Assembly (NCBI RefSeq): GCF_020829625.1
Contig: NZ_JAIVFX010000001.1
Coordinates: 1 to 64,000 of the forward strand
From: Nostoc sp. XA010
GTDB taxonomy: Bacteria; Cyanobacteriota; Cyanobacteriia; Cyanobacteriales; Nostocaceae
Length of the DNA: 64,000 bases
Reading direction: 5' to 3'
The position numbers were made by a program, and so were the translations under genes. Below the pieces are notes generated by a model. That model did not search any database. It was given only the letters and a program-made list of their open reading frames with translations, and was not told the DNA's origin. Below are positions 55,422 to 64,000 of this stretch, piece after piece. Every line of letters begins with the position of its first letter. The first letter of the stretch is position 1.

Positions 55422-56390
55422 ATGACCTATCTAGAAACAGCAGCGCAATTCTACCGCGAAGTTGCCGAAACCCCGCAAGTTGGACTTTGTTGTGTGCAAA
55501 GTACACCCCTGCAACTACCAGGATTAAAAATTCCTGTGCCAATGCAGGAAATGAACTATGGTTGTGGCACTACCGTTCACCCCACTGAATTAGGAAATCA
55601 ACCTACTGTGCTGTATGTCGGTGTTGGCGGCGGCTTAGAAGCGTTGCAATTCGCTTATTTTTCCCGCCATGCAGGAGCTGTAATTGCTGTTGAACCGGTT
55701 GGGGCCATGAGGGAAGCTGCTGCACGCAATCTGGAAATTGCTGCTCAAGAAAATCCGTGGTTTGACACCAGTTTTGTAGAAATCCGCGAAGGCGATGCTT
55801 TTAACTTACCTGTTGCTGATCTTCGCGTCGATATTGTGGCGCAAAATTGCCTTTTCAATATTTTTGAACCAGAAGATTTAACCCGTGCTTTAAAAGAAGC
55901 CTATCGGGTATTAAAACCAGGCGGGCGTTTGCAAATGAGCGATCCAATTGCCACTAGTCAAATTCCAGCACATCTTCAACAAGATGACCGACTAAGAGCC
56001 ATGTGTTTATCAGGCGCACTTACATATCAAGAGTATACTGAACGGATTACAAATGCTGGTTTTGGTCAAGTTGAAATTCGTGCCCGTCGTCCTTATCGTT
56101 TACTAGATTCCCAGACTTATAATTTAGAAGAACACCTACTTTTAGAAAGTCTGGATTCCGTCTCCTTTAAAGTTGCTATTCCAGAAGATGGCGCTTGTAT
56201 ATTCACGGGAAGAACAGCAGTTTATGCTGGCTTAGAACCCTTCTTCGATGACTCAGCAGGTCATCTACTCCAGCGTGGTATTCCCGCCGCAGTATGTGAT
56301 AAAACTGCTGCTAAACTTGCGGCTATCAACCCAGCAGAAATAATTGTGACCAATTCAACCTGGCACTATAGCGGTGGTGGTTGCTGTTAA
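55422..56390 (+). CDS. arsM: Arsenite methyltransferase ArsM (arsenosugar pathway)
   Basis: A 322-aa SAM methyltransferase. The SAM-binding motif is VLYVGVGGGLEAL (about 67). Conserved Cys in GLCCVQ, NYGCGTT and QNCLFN and a C-terminal GGGCC are consistent with As(III) binding. Other blocks are REGDAFNLPVADLRVDIVAQ and EAYRVLKPGGRLQMSDPIA. It methylates arsenite. With ArsS, encoded about 1.2 kb downstream, it forms the known arsenosugar route. Start ATG 55422, no strong ribosome site. Confidence 0.88.
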   Translation: MTYLETAAQFYREVAETPQVGLCCVQSTPLQLPGLKIPVPMQEMNYGCGTTVHPTELGNQPTVLYVGVGGGLEALQFAYFSRHAGAVIAVEPVGAMREAAARNLEIAAQENPWFDTSFVEIREGDAFNLPVADLRVDIVAQNCLFNIFEPEDLTRALKEAYRVLKPGGRLQMSDPIATSQIPAHLQQDDRLRAMCLSGALTYQEYTERITNAGFGQVEIRARRPYRLLDSQTYNLEEHLLLESLDSVSFKVAIPEDGACIFTGRTAVYAGLEPFFDDSAGHLLQRGIPAAVCDKTAAKLAAINPAEIIVTNSTWHYSGGGCC

Positions 56391-56580
56391 TTTTGTAAAA
56401 AAGAATTCAGGTGTCAGGAGCGGAGCTGGAGCCGCTCCGCCGAGGCGTCAGAATGGGCTAAACGCCCCGCTACCTCTAACAGAATTATTCTGTACGACTG
56501 GGGTATGAATGCATAATTGGAATATTTTACAAATTGCATTCTTAATTCTGGATTCTAACTTCTTCTTTATAAACCCCAAA

Positions 56581-57540
56581 ATGTTGTTAATTAGTGTATT
56601 TATCGCCACGCTTTTTTTAGCATATTCCAATGGTGCAAATGACAACTTTAAAGGGGTAGCAACGTTATTTGGTAGCCGAACAAGCAGCTATCAAACAGCA
56701 ATTTTGTGGGCAACTTTTACAACTTTAGCTGGTGCGGTTGCTGCAACTTTTTTGGCAAGTACATTAATTAAAAATTTCTCTGGGAAAGGACTAGTGCCTG
56801 ATGCGATCGCAAATTCACCGGAGTTTCATCTGGCAGTTGCGATCGCTGCTGGTTTAACTGTACTGATAGCCACCTTCATGGGGTTTCCCATTTCCACAAC
56901 TCACAGTTTAACAGGTGCGCTGGTTGGCGCTGGATTAGTTGCGATCGGACTCCAAGTTAATTTTGCAGCTTTGGGAACTTCTTTTATTTTGCCTCTATTA
57001 CTCAGTCCAATTATTGCTATTCCTTTGGGAGCAGGAATTTCCAGTTTATATAACTATATAATTTTAAAATGTAATCTATCAGTCAATCAAAAAATGATTG
57101 ATATTTTCCATTTTATCAGCGCTGGGATTGTCAGTTTTGCTAGAGGCTTAAATGATACTCCCAAGATTTTTTCACTCATTCTAGTTATTGAGTACTTTTC
57201 GGTTCAGGGGGGAATGATCACGATTGCGATCGCAATGGCACTTGGTGGTTTACTTAACTCCCAAAAAGTTGCAGTAACCATGAGTGAAAAGATTACCTCA
57301 TTAAATCATACTCAGGGCTTATCAGCAAATATAGTAACTGGAATTCTAGTAATTGCAGCTAGTCACTTTGGGCTTCCGGTTTCTACCACTCATGTTTCAG
57401 TTGGTTCTATTTTTGGAGTAGGGTTGACAGGCAAAAAAGCCAATATGCGTGTTTTTTATCAGATACTATTATCGTGGGTTCTAACTTTACCAACTGCTGC
57501 AATTATTAGTGCAATAACCTACAGATTATTACAAAGATAG
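56581..57540 (+). CDS. PiT-family phosphate (arsenate?) transporter
   Basis: A 319-aa membrane protein with about 10 helices. The two PiT signatures are AYSNGANDNFKGVATLFGS near the start and SFARGLNDTPKIFSLI in the middle. The GFPISTTHSLTGALVGAGLV and FGLPVSTTHVSVGSIFGVGL repeats show the inverted duplication. PiT proteins symport phosphate with H+ or Na+. Placed between arsM and arsS, it may handle phosphate/arsenate balance or an arsenical (inference). ATG 56581 is preferred; a frame open from 56509 would add residues with no domain content. Confidence 0.86.
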   Translation: MLLISVFIATLFLAYSNGANDNFKGVATLFGSRTSSYQTAILWATFTTLAGAVAATFLASTLIKNFSGKGLVPDAIANSPEFHLAVAIAAGLTVLIATFMGFPISTTHSLTGALVGAGLVAIGLQVNFAALGTSFILPLLLSPIIAIPLGAGISSLYNYIILKCNLSVNQKMIDIFHFISAGIVSFARGLNDTPKIFSLILVIEYFSVQGGMITIAIAMALGGLLNSQKVAVTMSEKITSLNHTQGLSANIVTGILVIAASHFGLPVSTTHVSVGSIFGVGLTGKKANMRVFYQILLSWVLTLPTAAIISAITYRLLQR

Positions 57541-57584
57541 AAAAAAATAATATATTTCTACTATATTAAAGGAGTAGTTAATTA

Positions 57585-58574
57585 ATGCAAACTCAATCTA
57601 AAGTTACACCATTTAAAAACAAACTCAATTCTCCTTTCACAAAAAAGGGAATCACTGTTTTACAAATTAATCTAGGTAAGCGTTGTAACCTTGCTTGTAC
57701 CCACTGTCATGTCGAAGCTGGGCCAAAACGTACAGAAGAACTTTCTCCTGAAGTTTGCGAACAATTGATTTCGCTAATCCATAAATTTCCTGAAATTAAA
57801 ATTGTGGATTTGACTGGTGGCGCACCAGAAATGAATTATGGATTTAAGCCATTAGTAGAAGCAGCAAGAGCAACTGGTAAACAGGTGATTGTCCGGTCTA
57901 ATTTGACCATTTATTTTGAAGATGGATTTGCTGATTTACCAGAATACTTTGCTCAACACCAAATAAGAGTTGTGGCTTCCCTACCCTGCTACCTAGCAGA
58001 TAATGTTGATAAAATGCGCGGCGCTGGTGTTTTTGATAGTTCAGTCAAAGCTTTGCAGTGGCTTAACCAACTCGGCTATGGTAAAGAGCCAAATTTAATT
58101 TTGGACTTGGTATTTAATCCCCAATTACCCACGGATGAAAAATTTTCCTTAGCTCCCGAACAGACTAATCTAGAACGAGATTACAAAATGTTCTTAAAAG
58201 AACATTTTAATATTGTGTTTAGCAACCTCTTCACCATTACCAACCTACCAGTTGGTAGAACCAAAATGCATTTAGAACGTAAAAAACTGTACACCAGCTA
58301 TTTGCAGTTTTTAGAGTCGCATTTTAATCCCGGCACAGTTGAACATTTAATGTGCCGCGATGAACTCTCAATTGACTATCTAGGCAATATATATGATTGC
58401 GATTTTAACCAAATGATGAATTTGCCTGCAAAAAGTCGTAATGGTGAAACTTTGACAGTTAGCAAACTATTAGAAGCTGACAGTTTAGACCTGATTAGTG
58501 ATATACAAACTGCTGCTTATTGCTATGGTTGTACTGCTGGATGTGGTTCTAGTTGTGGTGGTGCTTTGCTCTAA
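57585..58574 (+). CDS. arsS: Arsenosugar biosynthesis radical SAM protein ArsS
   Basis: A 329-aa radical-SAM enzyme. The 4Fe-4S site is GKRCNLACTHCHVEAGPKR (Cys34, Cys38, Cys41). VDLTGGAPEMNYGFKPLVEA, ASLPCYLADNVDKMRGAGVF and the DUF3641 C-terminus ending CYGCTAGCGSSCGGALL (Cys-rich auxiliary-cluster region) are also seen. ArsS transfers the 5'-deoxyadenosyl group to a methylated arsenical, starting arsenosugar synthesis. AAAGGAG lies about 8 bases before ATG 57585. It follows the PiT gene by 44 bases, so co-transcription is likely; a strong terminator follows. Confidence 0.92.
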   Translation: MQTQSKVTPFKNKLNSPFTKKGITVLQINLGKRCNLACTHCHVEAGPKRTEELSPEVCEQLISLIHKFPEIKIVDLTGGAPEMNYGFKPLVEAARATGKQVIVRSNLTIYFEDGFADLPEYFAQHQIRVVASLPCYLADNVDKMRGAGVFDSSVKALQWLNQLGYGKEPNLILDLVFNPQLPTDEKFSLAPEQTNLERDYKMFLKEHFNIVFSNLFTITNLPVGRTKMHLERKKLYTSYLQFLESHFNPGTVEHLMCRDELSIDYLGNIYDCDFNQMMNLPAKSRNGETLTVSKLLEADSLDLISDIQTAAYCYGCTAGCGSSCGGALL

Positions 58575-58590
58575 AGATAAATAAAATAGC

Positions 58591-58622
58591 ATGAGAGTTT
58601 CTTTCAACACTCTCATTTTTTA
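58591..58622 (+). terminator. arsS terminator
   Basis: ATGAGAGT / ACTCTCAT stem with an 8-10 nt loop followed by TTTTTT, 16 bases after the arsS stop. Confidence 0.88.
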
Positions 58623-58695
58623 AGACTTTTAAATCTCTGTCTCAATTCAAGAACGTTTTATATAGTATTTTCACGCTGCTGAATTAAAGGAGACT

Positions 58696-59631
58696 GTGAC
58701 CACTACATTACACTGGCAGGAACGAGTTGGTAATCAAAGAGATTGGGTTTGGCGTGGCTGGCAAACACGCTACACTTACATTCGCCCTAGCCAAAATTAC
58801 CAAAAGACAACACCACTGATATTGCTACATGGCTTTGGCGCTTCTATTGGTCATTGGCGACATAATTTAGAAGTGTTAGGTGAGCATCACACAGTGTATG
58901 CCATCGATATGCTGGGTTTTGGCGCTTCTGAAAAAGCCGCAGCTAATTACAGCATCGAACTCTGGGTTGAGCAGGTTTACGATTTCTGGAAAACATTTAT
59001 CCGTCAACCAGCAATTTTGGTGGGCAATTCCAACGGTTCACTGATTTCTATGGCTGCCGCCGCTACTCACCCCGATATGGTGCTGGGTATGGTGATGATG
59101 AGTTTACCCGACCCTTCACTAGAGCAAGAAGCAATTCCGCCTGTACTGCAACCAGTTGTCAGAGCAATTAAAAATATTGTCGCTTCGCCGTTGATTCTTA
59201 AACCTGTATTTAACTTCGTGCGTCGTCCAGGGGTGCTGCGTCGGTGGGCTAGTCTTGCCTACGCTAACCCAGAGGCGATTACTGATGAACTCATAGAAAT
59301 TTTAGCAGGGCCTCCCCAAGATAGAGGTTCCGCCAGAGCTTTCAGTGCTTTGTTCAAAGCGGCGATTGGTATTAACTTTAGTCCCAGTGTCAAGACAGTA
59401 TTACCAACCTTAACAATTCCCATGCTGTTAATTTGGGGACAAAAGGATCGGTTTGTTCCCCCAGCCCTTGCTAACCAATTTGCCCAATATAACGAGAAAT
59501 TGGAAGTGCTGAATTTAGAGGATGTGGGTCATTGTCCCCATGATGAATGTCCCGAACAAGTCAACCAAGCTATTTTAGATTGGATTGGGAGGTGGGTTAG
59601 CGTAGGCGTAGCCCGCCCCAGGCATCGCTAA
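58696..59631 (+). CDS. Alpha/beta hydrolase
   Basis: A 311-aa alpha/beta-hydrolase fold protein. The oxyanion strand is LILLHGFGASIGHWRHNLEV, the nucleophile elbow is LVGNSNGSLISM (Ser), the acid lies in LIWGQKDRFVP, and the His lies in LEDVGHCPHDECPEQV. The substrate is unknown; cyanobacterial relatives are often annotated as chlorophyll-related or epoxide-type hydrolases without proof. GTG 58696 has AAAGGAGA 5 bases upstream. The last dozen residues (VSVGVARPRHR) are encoded by a dispersed repeat, so the original C-terminus was probably shorter. Confidence 0.87.
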   Translation: MTTTLHWQERVGNQRDWVWRGWQTRYTYIRPSQNYQKTTPLILLHGFGASIGHWRHNLEVLGEHHTVYAIDMLGFGASEKAAANYSIELWVEQVYDFWKTFIRQPAILVGNSNGSLISMAAAATHPDMVLGMVMMSLPDPSLEQEAIPPVLQPVVRAIKNIVASPLILKPVFNFVRRPGVLRRWASLAYANPEAITDELIEILAGPPQDRGSARAFSALFKAAIGINFSPSVKTVLPTLTIPMLLIWGQKDRFVPPALANQFAQYNEKLEVLNLEDVGHCPHDECPEQVNQAILDWIGRWVSVGVARPRHR

Positions 59632-59694
59632 CCGTTGCTTACTCCCTAAATATTATGCAATGGGAGCGTAGGCGTAGCCCGCCGTAGGCATCGC
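59600..59694. repeat. Two copies of the GCGTAGGCGTAGCCCGCC repeat
   Basis: GCGTAGGCGTAGCCCGCCCC (59600-59628) forms the hydrolase C-terminus, and a second copy lies at 59666-59694. They are the inverse of the selO and 17982 repeats. Confidence 0.82.
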
Positions 59695-59740
59695 GCCAAC
59701 CAATACCTTTGCCGCTATTGAATTTTGAATTGCTTAATAC

Positions 59741-60109
59741 CTAGCCAATCGTGGCTTGGTTAGTGTCAACATCTGTAGCCCCACTAACAGAACTAGCTAC
59801 AGAAACCATCTTGTTGAGAATTTCTTGACTAGGAACTTTACCTTTCAACACCACAGTGCTACCCGTTTGAGCAACCCAAAGGGTATTAACATCATCGAGT
59901 TGGGGGTCTTGATCAAATGCCAACGCTACCCGCTTTGCCAACCCACTTTGATCATATTCCCCGCTTAACCCCACACGTTCTGGGGGTATTGATTGAGTAG
60001 CAGTAGACCCAACGTTAGTATTAGGAGCTTGCGCTATTGACTGTGCAGTAGGATTTACTTCTGCATTTTGAGGTTTTTCCATCCCAAATAGTCTTTTTAA
60101 CCAACCCAT
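59741..60109 (-). CDS. BON-domain protein (cytoplasmic/peripheral)
   Basis: A 122-aa protein: N-terminal amphipathic MGWLKRLFGMEKPQ (possible membrane anchor), a Thr/Ser/Gln linker, and one BON-like domain at about 52-118 (YDQSGLAKRVALAFDQDPQL, then LWVAQTGSTVVLKGKVPSQE and ILNKMVSVASSVSGATDV). No signal peptide or lipobox, unlike the BON lipoprotein at 39.6 kb. Function unknown. ATG 60109; CCTAATAGGAG-type sequence lies a few bases upstream on the minus strand. Confidence 0.8.
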   Translation of the reverse strand: MGWLKRLFGMEKPQNAEVNPTAQSIAQAPNTNVGSTATQSIPPERVGLSGEYDQSGLAKRVALAFDQDPQLDDVNTLWVAQTGSTVVLKGKVPSQEILNKMVSVASSVSGATDVDTNQATIG

Positions 60110-60454
60110 AAAAACTTTTCTCCTATTAGAGCCTTATGAAGTCTGAGTATAAAAGCTTCATAAAAATACCGCATCTGCCAAAGAAAAGAGATGCATTCAA
60201 TGAAATTACTCCTTGCAGGATGATTTCTGCCCAATTATTTATCTCTAGACAATGCAATGAGTGCAGCTATTGAGTTTACAATAAAAGGTCGCACTGACAA
60301 TTAGTGCAGTAGTACGCTACGACAGAAGTAAACATACATTTCACAAAATGTCAAGAGTTTGTAACTCAAGGAATTTTGATTAAATGAGTGAATTCTGCAA
60401 AGCGGTGCTAGAGTCTGCGTTCCTCAAATCCTGTGCTAGCCTCTGTTGGCGAAG
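60110..60454. other. Divergent intergenic region before ilvH
   Basis: About 345 bases between the divergent BON and ilvH genes. No leader-peptide attenuator or repeat was recognised; promoter elements were not placed. Confidence 0.4.
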
Positions 60455-60973
60455 ATGAAACATACCCTTTCAGTTCTTGTAGAAGATGAGGCGGGTGTTC
60501 TTTCCCGCATTTCTGGTTTATTCGCCCGTCGCGGCTTTAATATTGAAAGCCTTGCTGTTGGCCCTGCTGAACAAGGAGGAGTCTCTCGAATTACGATGGT
60601 TGTACCTGGTGACGATCGCGTTATCGAGCAACTCACCAAGCAACTATACAAGTTAGTCAATGTCCTTAAGGTACAGGATATTACTGAAACTCCTTGTGTA
60701 GAGCGGGAATTGATGCTCTTGAAGGTGAATGCTACTACCAGCAATCGTTCAGAAGTGATCGAACTGTCTCAGATTTTCCGGGCGCGAGTCGTGGACGTGG
60801 CGGAAGATTCTCTCACCTTAGAAGTTGTAGGAGATCCAGGTAAAATGGTAGCGATCGTGCAGGTGTTGCAAAAATTTGGTTTGAGAGAAGTCGCCCGCAC
60901 TGGCAAAGTTGCCCTAACTCGTGAATCGGGTGTGAATACAGAGTTACTCAAGTCTTTGGAAGCAAAAGTTTAG
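60455..60973 (+). CDS. ilvH: Acetolactate synthase regulatory (small) subunit
   Basis: A 172-aa subunit that activates acetolactate synthase and gives valine feedback. The N-terminal ACT domain is [20 protein letters not shown], then [20 protein letters not shown]. The C-terminal ALS_ss domain has [20 protein letters not shown] and [16 protein letters not shown] start at ATG 60455; a TTG at 60446 would add MAK. No ilvB next to it. Confidence 0.95.
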   Translation: MKHTLSVLVEDEAGVLSRISGLFARRGFNIESLAVGPAEQGGVSRITMVVPGDDRVIEQLTKQLYKLVNVLKVQDITETPCVERELMLLKVNATTSNRSEVIELSQIFRARVVDVAEDSLTLEVVGDPGKMVAIVQVLQKFGLREVARTGKVALTRESGVNTELLKSLEAKV

Positions 60974-61020
60974 TTGGGAACATCAGAACCCCACCCCTAG
61001 CCCCTTCCCCACTTTTCGAG

Positions 61021-61235
61021 CGTGTATACACAAGTCGGATGTAAAGTAGGTGGAGAGAATGTTTGAGAAGCAAAAACTATGGATAATCCAATCTTAATTC
61101 AAGCTTCGACGACCCCAGAAAGTTTATACCTCTGGTAGACGTCCTAGAATGCCTACCCTTTTTCATGATTTAAGACAATTTGAATCCATCTTTGCTTGGC
61201 TGGAAACTCGCTCTGGATGCACTTGTGTATACACG
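61021..61235. mobile_element. 215-bp element with 15-bp inverted ends
   Basis: CGTGTATACACAAGT (61021-61035) and ACTTGTGTATACACG (61221-61235) are perfect inverted repeats around about 185 non-coding bases. No clear target duplication is visible. It is a MITE-like candidate between ilvH and the PhoD-like gene. Confidence 0.65.
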
Positions 61236-61272
61236 GTAGCTTTTTACGGGGGGTTGGGGGGATCTTCCGGGG

Positions 61273-63558
61273 TTATCGCAACAATAGCTGATTAGGCGTT
61301 AACTGACTCTCAAAACGGCTGTAAACAACTTGGGTTGGATACCAAGAAGAAAACCAATACAAATCTTGAATAACTTTGCAATAGCTACTCCCATCTACTA
61401 ACTCAAAGTGAACCAGACCTAAATTATTAAATCCAACTACTTCTCGCCCCTCCTGAACCCAACGAAATTTCCAAAACATTAGGGGTTGTAACCATTTCCA
61501 TTTTGCATTTTCGGCTCGTTTCCAGGGAGCTATCAACGATGATATATCTGCTCCGAAGCAAGAAGTCTGAACACTGTTTCGAGGTATCCACTTCAACACA
61601 CAATGCCATTCAGAGTTAGTCAGTAACTGGCGATTATGCTGTAATTGTTTATCTGAAATTTCTACCATATTGGGTGGATTAATCCAACCTATCCAATGTC
61701 GCACCTTTTCTGGTAGCAGCCAATGTTTCAATCGTGTATGAATGAGCCGTGTCAAAATCTCTTCATTCTTCAATGCACTAGCGGTTAGCTGCACTAAGAC
61801 AGACTGTAATTTGGAATGAGTGCGTGCATAAGACAAGTGAGCAACAGAACTGTAGTGAATATCTCCTGATAGAATAACGACTTGTTGACGTTCCTCAAAC
61901 AAGGTGGTTAGGAATTTCGCCAGTGCTTCAGTATTAATGTTCCAGGCATCTCCAACATCGGTTGAAAAAACTTTCTCCCGTTGTAAGTGCCAATGGTGTA
62001 TCCAATCAATCACTTGTAGTCCAAATACATTCGTGGGCGCAATCACAAATGTAGTTTGAATCTGAGTTTGTTCAACTATTTCTTGTAAAGGTAAAACTAG
62101 TTGTTGCTCAAAGGCTTTTGGAGACAGCAGCATCGGTGGTGCAATTGGTTTTTGATCGGCTGGATAACCCCGCCGAGTCCGCGTATCCAGCACAATTACT
62201 TTATAGCAGTCGCTCCTGACTATGTAGTGCCAAGTGATTGCTTCAGGATGTCGATCTAAAATGAACACTGCACCATCTCGAACTAAAATCGGTAAGTCTG
62301 TGTGGGGATCGTAGGCTGGCATACCTACATAATGAGCGATCGCCTCATCAGCCTTTGCATCTCTCCCTTGAGAAGCTGACCAAGCTTGTGCAGCCTCCAA
62401 CAGCTTTTCACCTGGTTTACCTTCTGCAAATTGCTCAGGTGTATTGCCCCAACCTTGAAACACCGTATAGGCTAACAATGCATTTTGGACTATTCTTCGC
62501 CCCAAGGGACGCCCTAGTACTCGCAAACACCAAGCTTGGTTCAAATTCCAGTCATCAGTAACATCATGGTCATCAAAGATGGTGTACATGGGAATATTGG
62601 CAAGGGCGCGGCGCACTTTCCCAAGGGTATAAATAAATTGTCGCAAATGCTGGACTTCCCGGTTCCATTTCTTGATAGCTTTGCGATCGCGCGTTACTTG
62701 GTGTCCTTTGGGAAATGCGGCCGGCCAGCACACTGGCGACCAAGCTAGTAAATAAGTAGCGTAATATTCACCCAGGCTGAAAAGATGACTGCTAACTTTC
62801 TCAGATTTATTATGTAATCCTGCGGTCAATCCAGCTTGATTTGTCGCAACATCAGTCCTCTGTCCAGGGGGTAGCTGCTGGGGAGTGCAGTATACTCCAT
62901 TCACAGAAAGTTGTTCTTCCCAACCCAAGAGGGCATCACCAAGAGTACTAGCAACCCACAGCGATGGTTCTGCTACATCATCGCCGTAAATTTGATCTCC
63001 GGTGAGGAATAGCTGGTGGGGGCGGTGTTGGGGTTGATTTGCTTTTGACTCAATCAAACCGTCGAGAATCGGCAGTGCATCAAATCCATGACCATGAGGT
63101 TTACGGCAGGAAGCATGGATAATTTGCAAATCTTGCAGACGGTTTGGCGGCAAAACAAAGGTTGGTTTTTGATGCTCAAAGTAGCTGATGCTGACTGTAG
63201 GAGAAGAGTTTGAGCATAATGCTTGTTGCATTTGCAGGCAATGGTGAGCGAGAGTAAATTGGAGATCGTATGCATAGATGCGGTTATTAGTTAAACGATG
63301 CTCCTCTATAGACCGAGCTGTTATAGCAGCAATGTGAAGATACTTACCCAAAGCAACTGTGAAGTATTCCCCCTCCAACAAGCAATTTCCTACTACTTCA
63401 CCATCATTTGTTGTGTCATAAACCTTGAGTTCTATCTGACAAGACTGTTTTAGTGCCACCCATACCGTCACTGACTCCGGTTCAGTATGTTTTAGAATTG
63501 GCCCCGCCAAAATTAGTGGCAGTTCTCGTAAAAACTCGTCCCCAACTTGATACTTCAT
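61273..63558 (-). CDS. PhoD-like metallophosphatase
   Basis: A 761-aa protein. The N-terminal beta domain (about 10-150, GPILKHTEPESVTVWVALKQ) is followed by a PhoD-type metallophosphoesterase. Metal-site motifs are LQIIHASCRKP, LFLTGDQIYGDD, YTIFDDHDVTDDWNLN and VVILSGDIHYSSVAHLSY. PhoD enzymes are Ca/Fe phosphodiesterases/alkaline phosphatases. No signal peptide or Tat motif is seen at this N-terminus, so a cytoplasmic or non-classical location is likely, unlike secreted PhoD. ATG 63558; monocistronic. Confidence 0.87.
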   Translation of the reverse strand: MKYQVGDEFLRELPLILAGPILKHTEPESVTVWVALKQSCQIELKVYDTTNDGEVVGNCLLEGEYFTVALGKYLHIAAITARSIEEHRLTNNRIYAYDLQFTLAHHCLQMQQALCSNSSPTVSISYFEHQKPTFVLPPNRLQDLQIIHASCRKPHGHGFDALPILDGLIESKANQPQHRPHQLFLTGDQIYGDDVAEPSLWVASTLGDALLGWEEQLSVNGVYCTPQQLPPGQRTDVATNQAGLTAGLHNKSEKVSSHLFSLGEYYATYLLAWSPVCWPAAFPKGHQVTRDRKAIKKWNREVQHLRQFIYTLGKVRRALANIPMYTIFDDHDVTDDWNLNQAWCLRVLGRPLGRRIVQNALLAYTVFQGWGNTPEQFAEGKPGEKLLEAAQAWSASQGRDAKADEAIAHYVGMPAYDPHTDLPILVRDGAVFILDRHPEAITWHYIVRSDCYKVIVLDTRTRRGYPADQKPIAPPMLLSPKAFEQQLVLPLQEIVEQTQIQTTFVIAPTNVFGLQVIDWIHHWHLQREKVFSTDVGDAWNINTEALAKFLTTLFEERQQVVILSGDIHYSSVAHLSYARTHSKLQSVLVQLTASALKNEEILTRLIHTRLKHWLLPEKVRHWIGWINPPNMVEISDKQLQHNRQLLTNSEWHCVLKWIPRNSVQTSCFGADISSLIAPWKRAENAKWKWLQPLMFWKFRWVQEGREVVGFNNLGLVHFELVDGSSYCKVIQDLYWFSSWYPTQVVYSRFESQLTPNQLLLR

Positions 63559-63843
63559 TACAAACAGTTGACATGATGGTATTTTGGATGATCCTGCTTT
63601 ATTTATAATCCAATCACCAAATGGGGACGAGTGTTTCGCCAGCCCTCAATCATATTGAGCGATGGCAAAAGTGTAAAATAAGTAGGTGGGCGCTAAAAAA
63701 TACAACTAAATTAAGAAATGTAAATCGCTTAAAAGCTTATATTCAAAGCGTTTCTGGTGCTTTACATAAGTTTACATAGTTTGGCTTAATTGTGCCTACC
63801 TACTTATGCTCATCAACTGTAAAACTAGCTTCAATTGTCTAGA
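63559..63843. other. Intergenic region, nothing recognised
   Basis: About 285 bases between divergent genes. TAAGTAGGTGGGC (about 63679) and GCCTACCTACTTA (about 63795) are near-inverted and enclose about 100 bases, possibly a further small palindromic element. Confidence 0.4.
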
Positions 63844-64000
63844 GTGAAAACCGACAGTATCTTTTATCGCATCTTTCAAAGCTTCCCCAGCACGTTCTTT
63901 GAACTAATTAACCAACCGCCATCACTAGCCAGTGCTTACCAATTTTCTTCAGTCGAAGTCAAACAATTGGCATTTAGAATTGATGGTGTATTTTTACCCA
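63844..64000 (+). CDS. Rpn/DUF2887-family nuclease, 5' part (runs off the window)
   Basis: From GTG 63844 the frame reads MKTDSIFYRIFQSFPSTFFE, then LINQPPSLASAYQFSSVEVK and QLAFRIDGVFLP to the window edge. This is the conserved N-terminus of DUF2887/Rpn recombination-promoting nucleases (PD-(D/E)XK), abundant in filamentous cyanobacteria. The frame is intact so far; the catalytic D(E)xK part should continue beyond the window. No strong ribosome site. Confidence 0.78.
   Translation, partial: MKTDSIFYRIFQSFPSTFFELINQPPSLASAYQFSSVEVKQLAFRIDGVFLP

Overview
The window is chromosomal DNA of a filamentous, heterocyst-type cyanobacterium, most like Nostoc/Anabaena. This rests on the gene content (petL of cytochrome b6f, cyanobacterial PRC-barrel and BON proteins, a SpkB-type kinase, a lactate/glycolate-oxidase-like enzyme), on many GCGATCGC (HIP1-type) octamers, and on abundant heptameric short tandem repeats and palindromic interspersed repeats typical of Nostoc. 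Most genes are ordinary housekeeping genes placed singly or in pairs on both strands.

Layout. 0-0.3 kb: 5S rRNA with terminator, the end of an rRNA operon. 0.5-8.6 kb: RNase Z, a Wzc-like chain-length/kinase protein, a decayed LamG gene, a SpoIID-like protein and two unknown conserved genes. 8.7-14.5 kb: tRNA-Gln, then a minus-strand exopolysaccharide block (glycosyltransferase relic, MurB-like reductase, polysaccharide pyruvyl transferase, Wzx-type flippase, WecG/TagA glycosyltransferase). 15-23 kb: two tRNA-Leu genes, an FMN alpha-hydroxyacid oxidase, a broken Rpn-type nuclease gene, an M48 peptidase, murA, a SpoU methyltransferase and a hotdog thioesterase. 23.2-24.7 kb: a decayed group II intron inside a gene remnant. 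25-31.6 kb: small secreted/membrane proteins, aroB, petL, bioB, a GNAT enzyme, SMI1/KNR4 and SelO. 31.7-38.7 kb: a palindromic element, an ABC exporter, a PRC-barrel protein and smc. 39-47 kb: a decayed DUF433/DUF5615 toxin-antitoxin-like pair, a BON lipoprotein, an RNase D-like enzyme, a TPR lipoprotein, a sodium/solute symporter pair and xseB/xseA. 47-52 kb: a heavily decayed DUF262 gene carrying a small transposon-like element, recA with a likely LexA box, an FHA relic and a pentapeptide-repeat kinase. 53-64 kb: a squalene/phytoene synthase-like enzyme, an IS5-type relic, an arsM-PiT-arsS arsenosugar cluster, an alpha/beta hydrolase, a BON protein, ilvH, a PhoD-like phosphatase and the start of an Rpn/DUF2887 gene.

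Two themes stand out. First, the exopolysaccharide block pairs a non-housekeeping-looking MurB paralogue with a pyruvyl transferase, which could explain a lactyl-ether sugar in the sheath polysaccharide. Second, small repeats have actively invaded genes: they sit in frame inside smc (twice) and selO, form the C-terminus of a hydrolase, and break an Rpn gene and a DUF262 gene. At least eight gene relics are visible. I see no CRISPR array, prophage or complete transposon. I did not find an unmistakable new multi-gene system; the lactyl-ether hypothesis is the best candidate.
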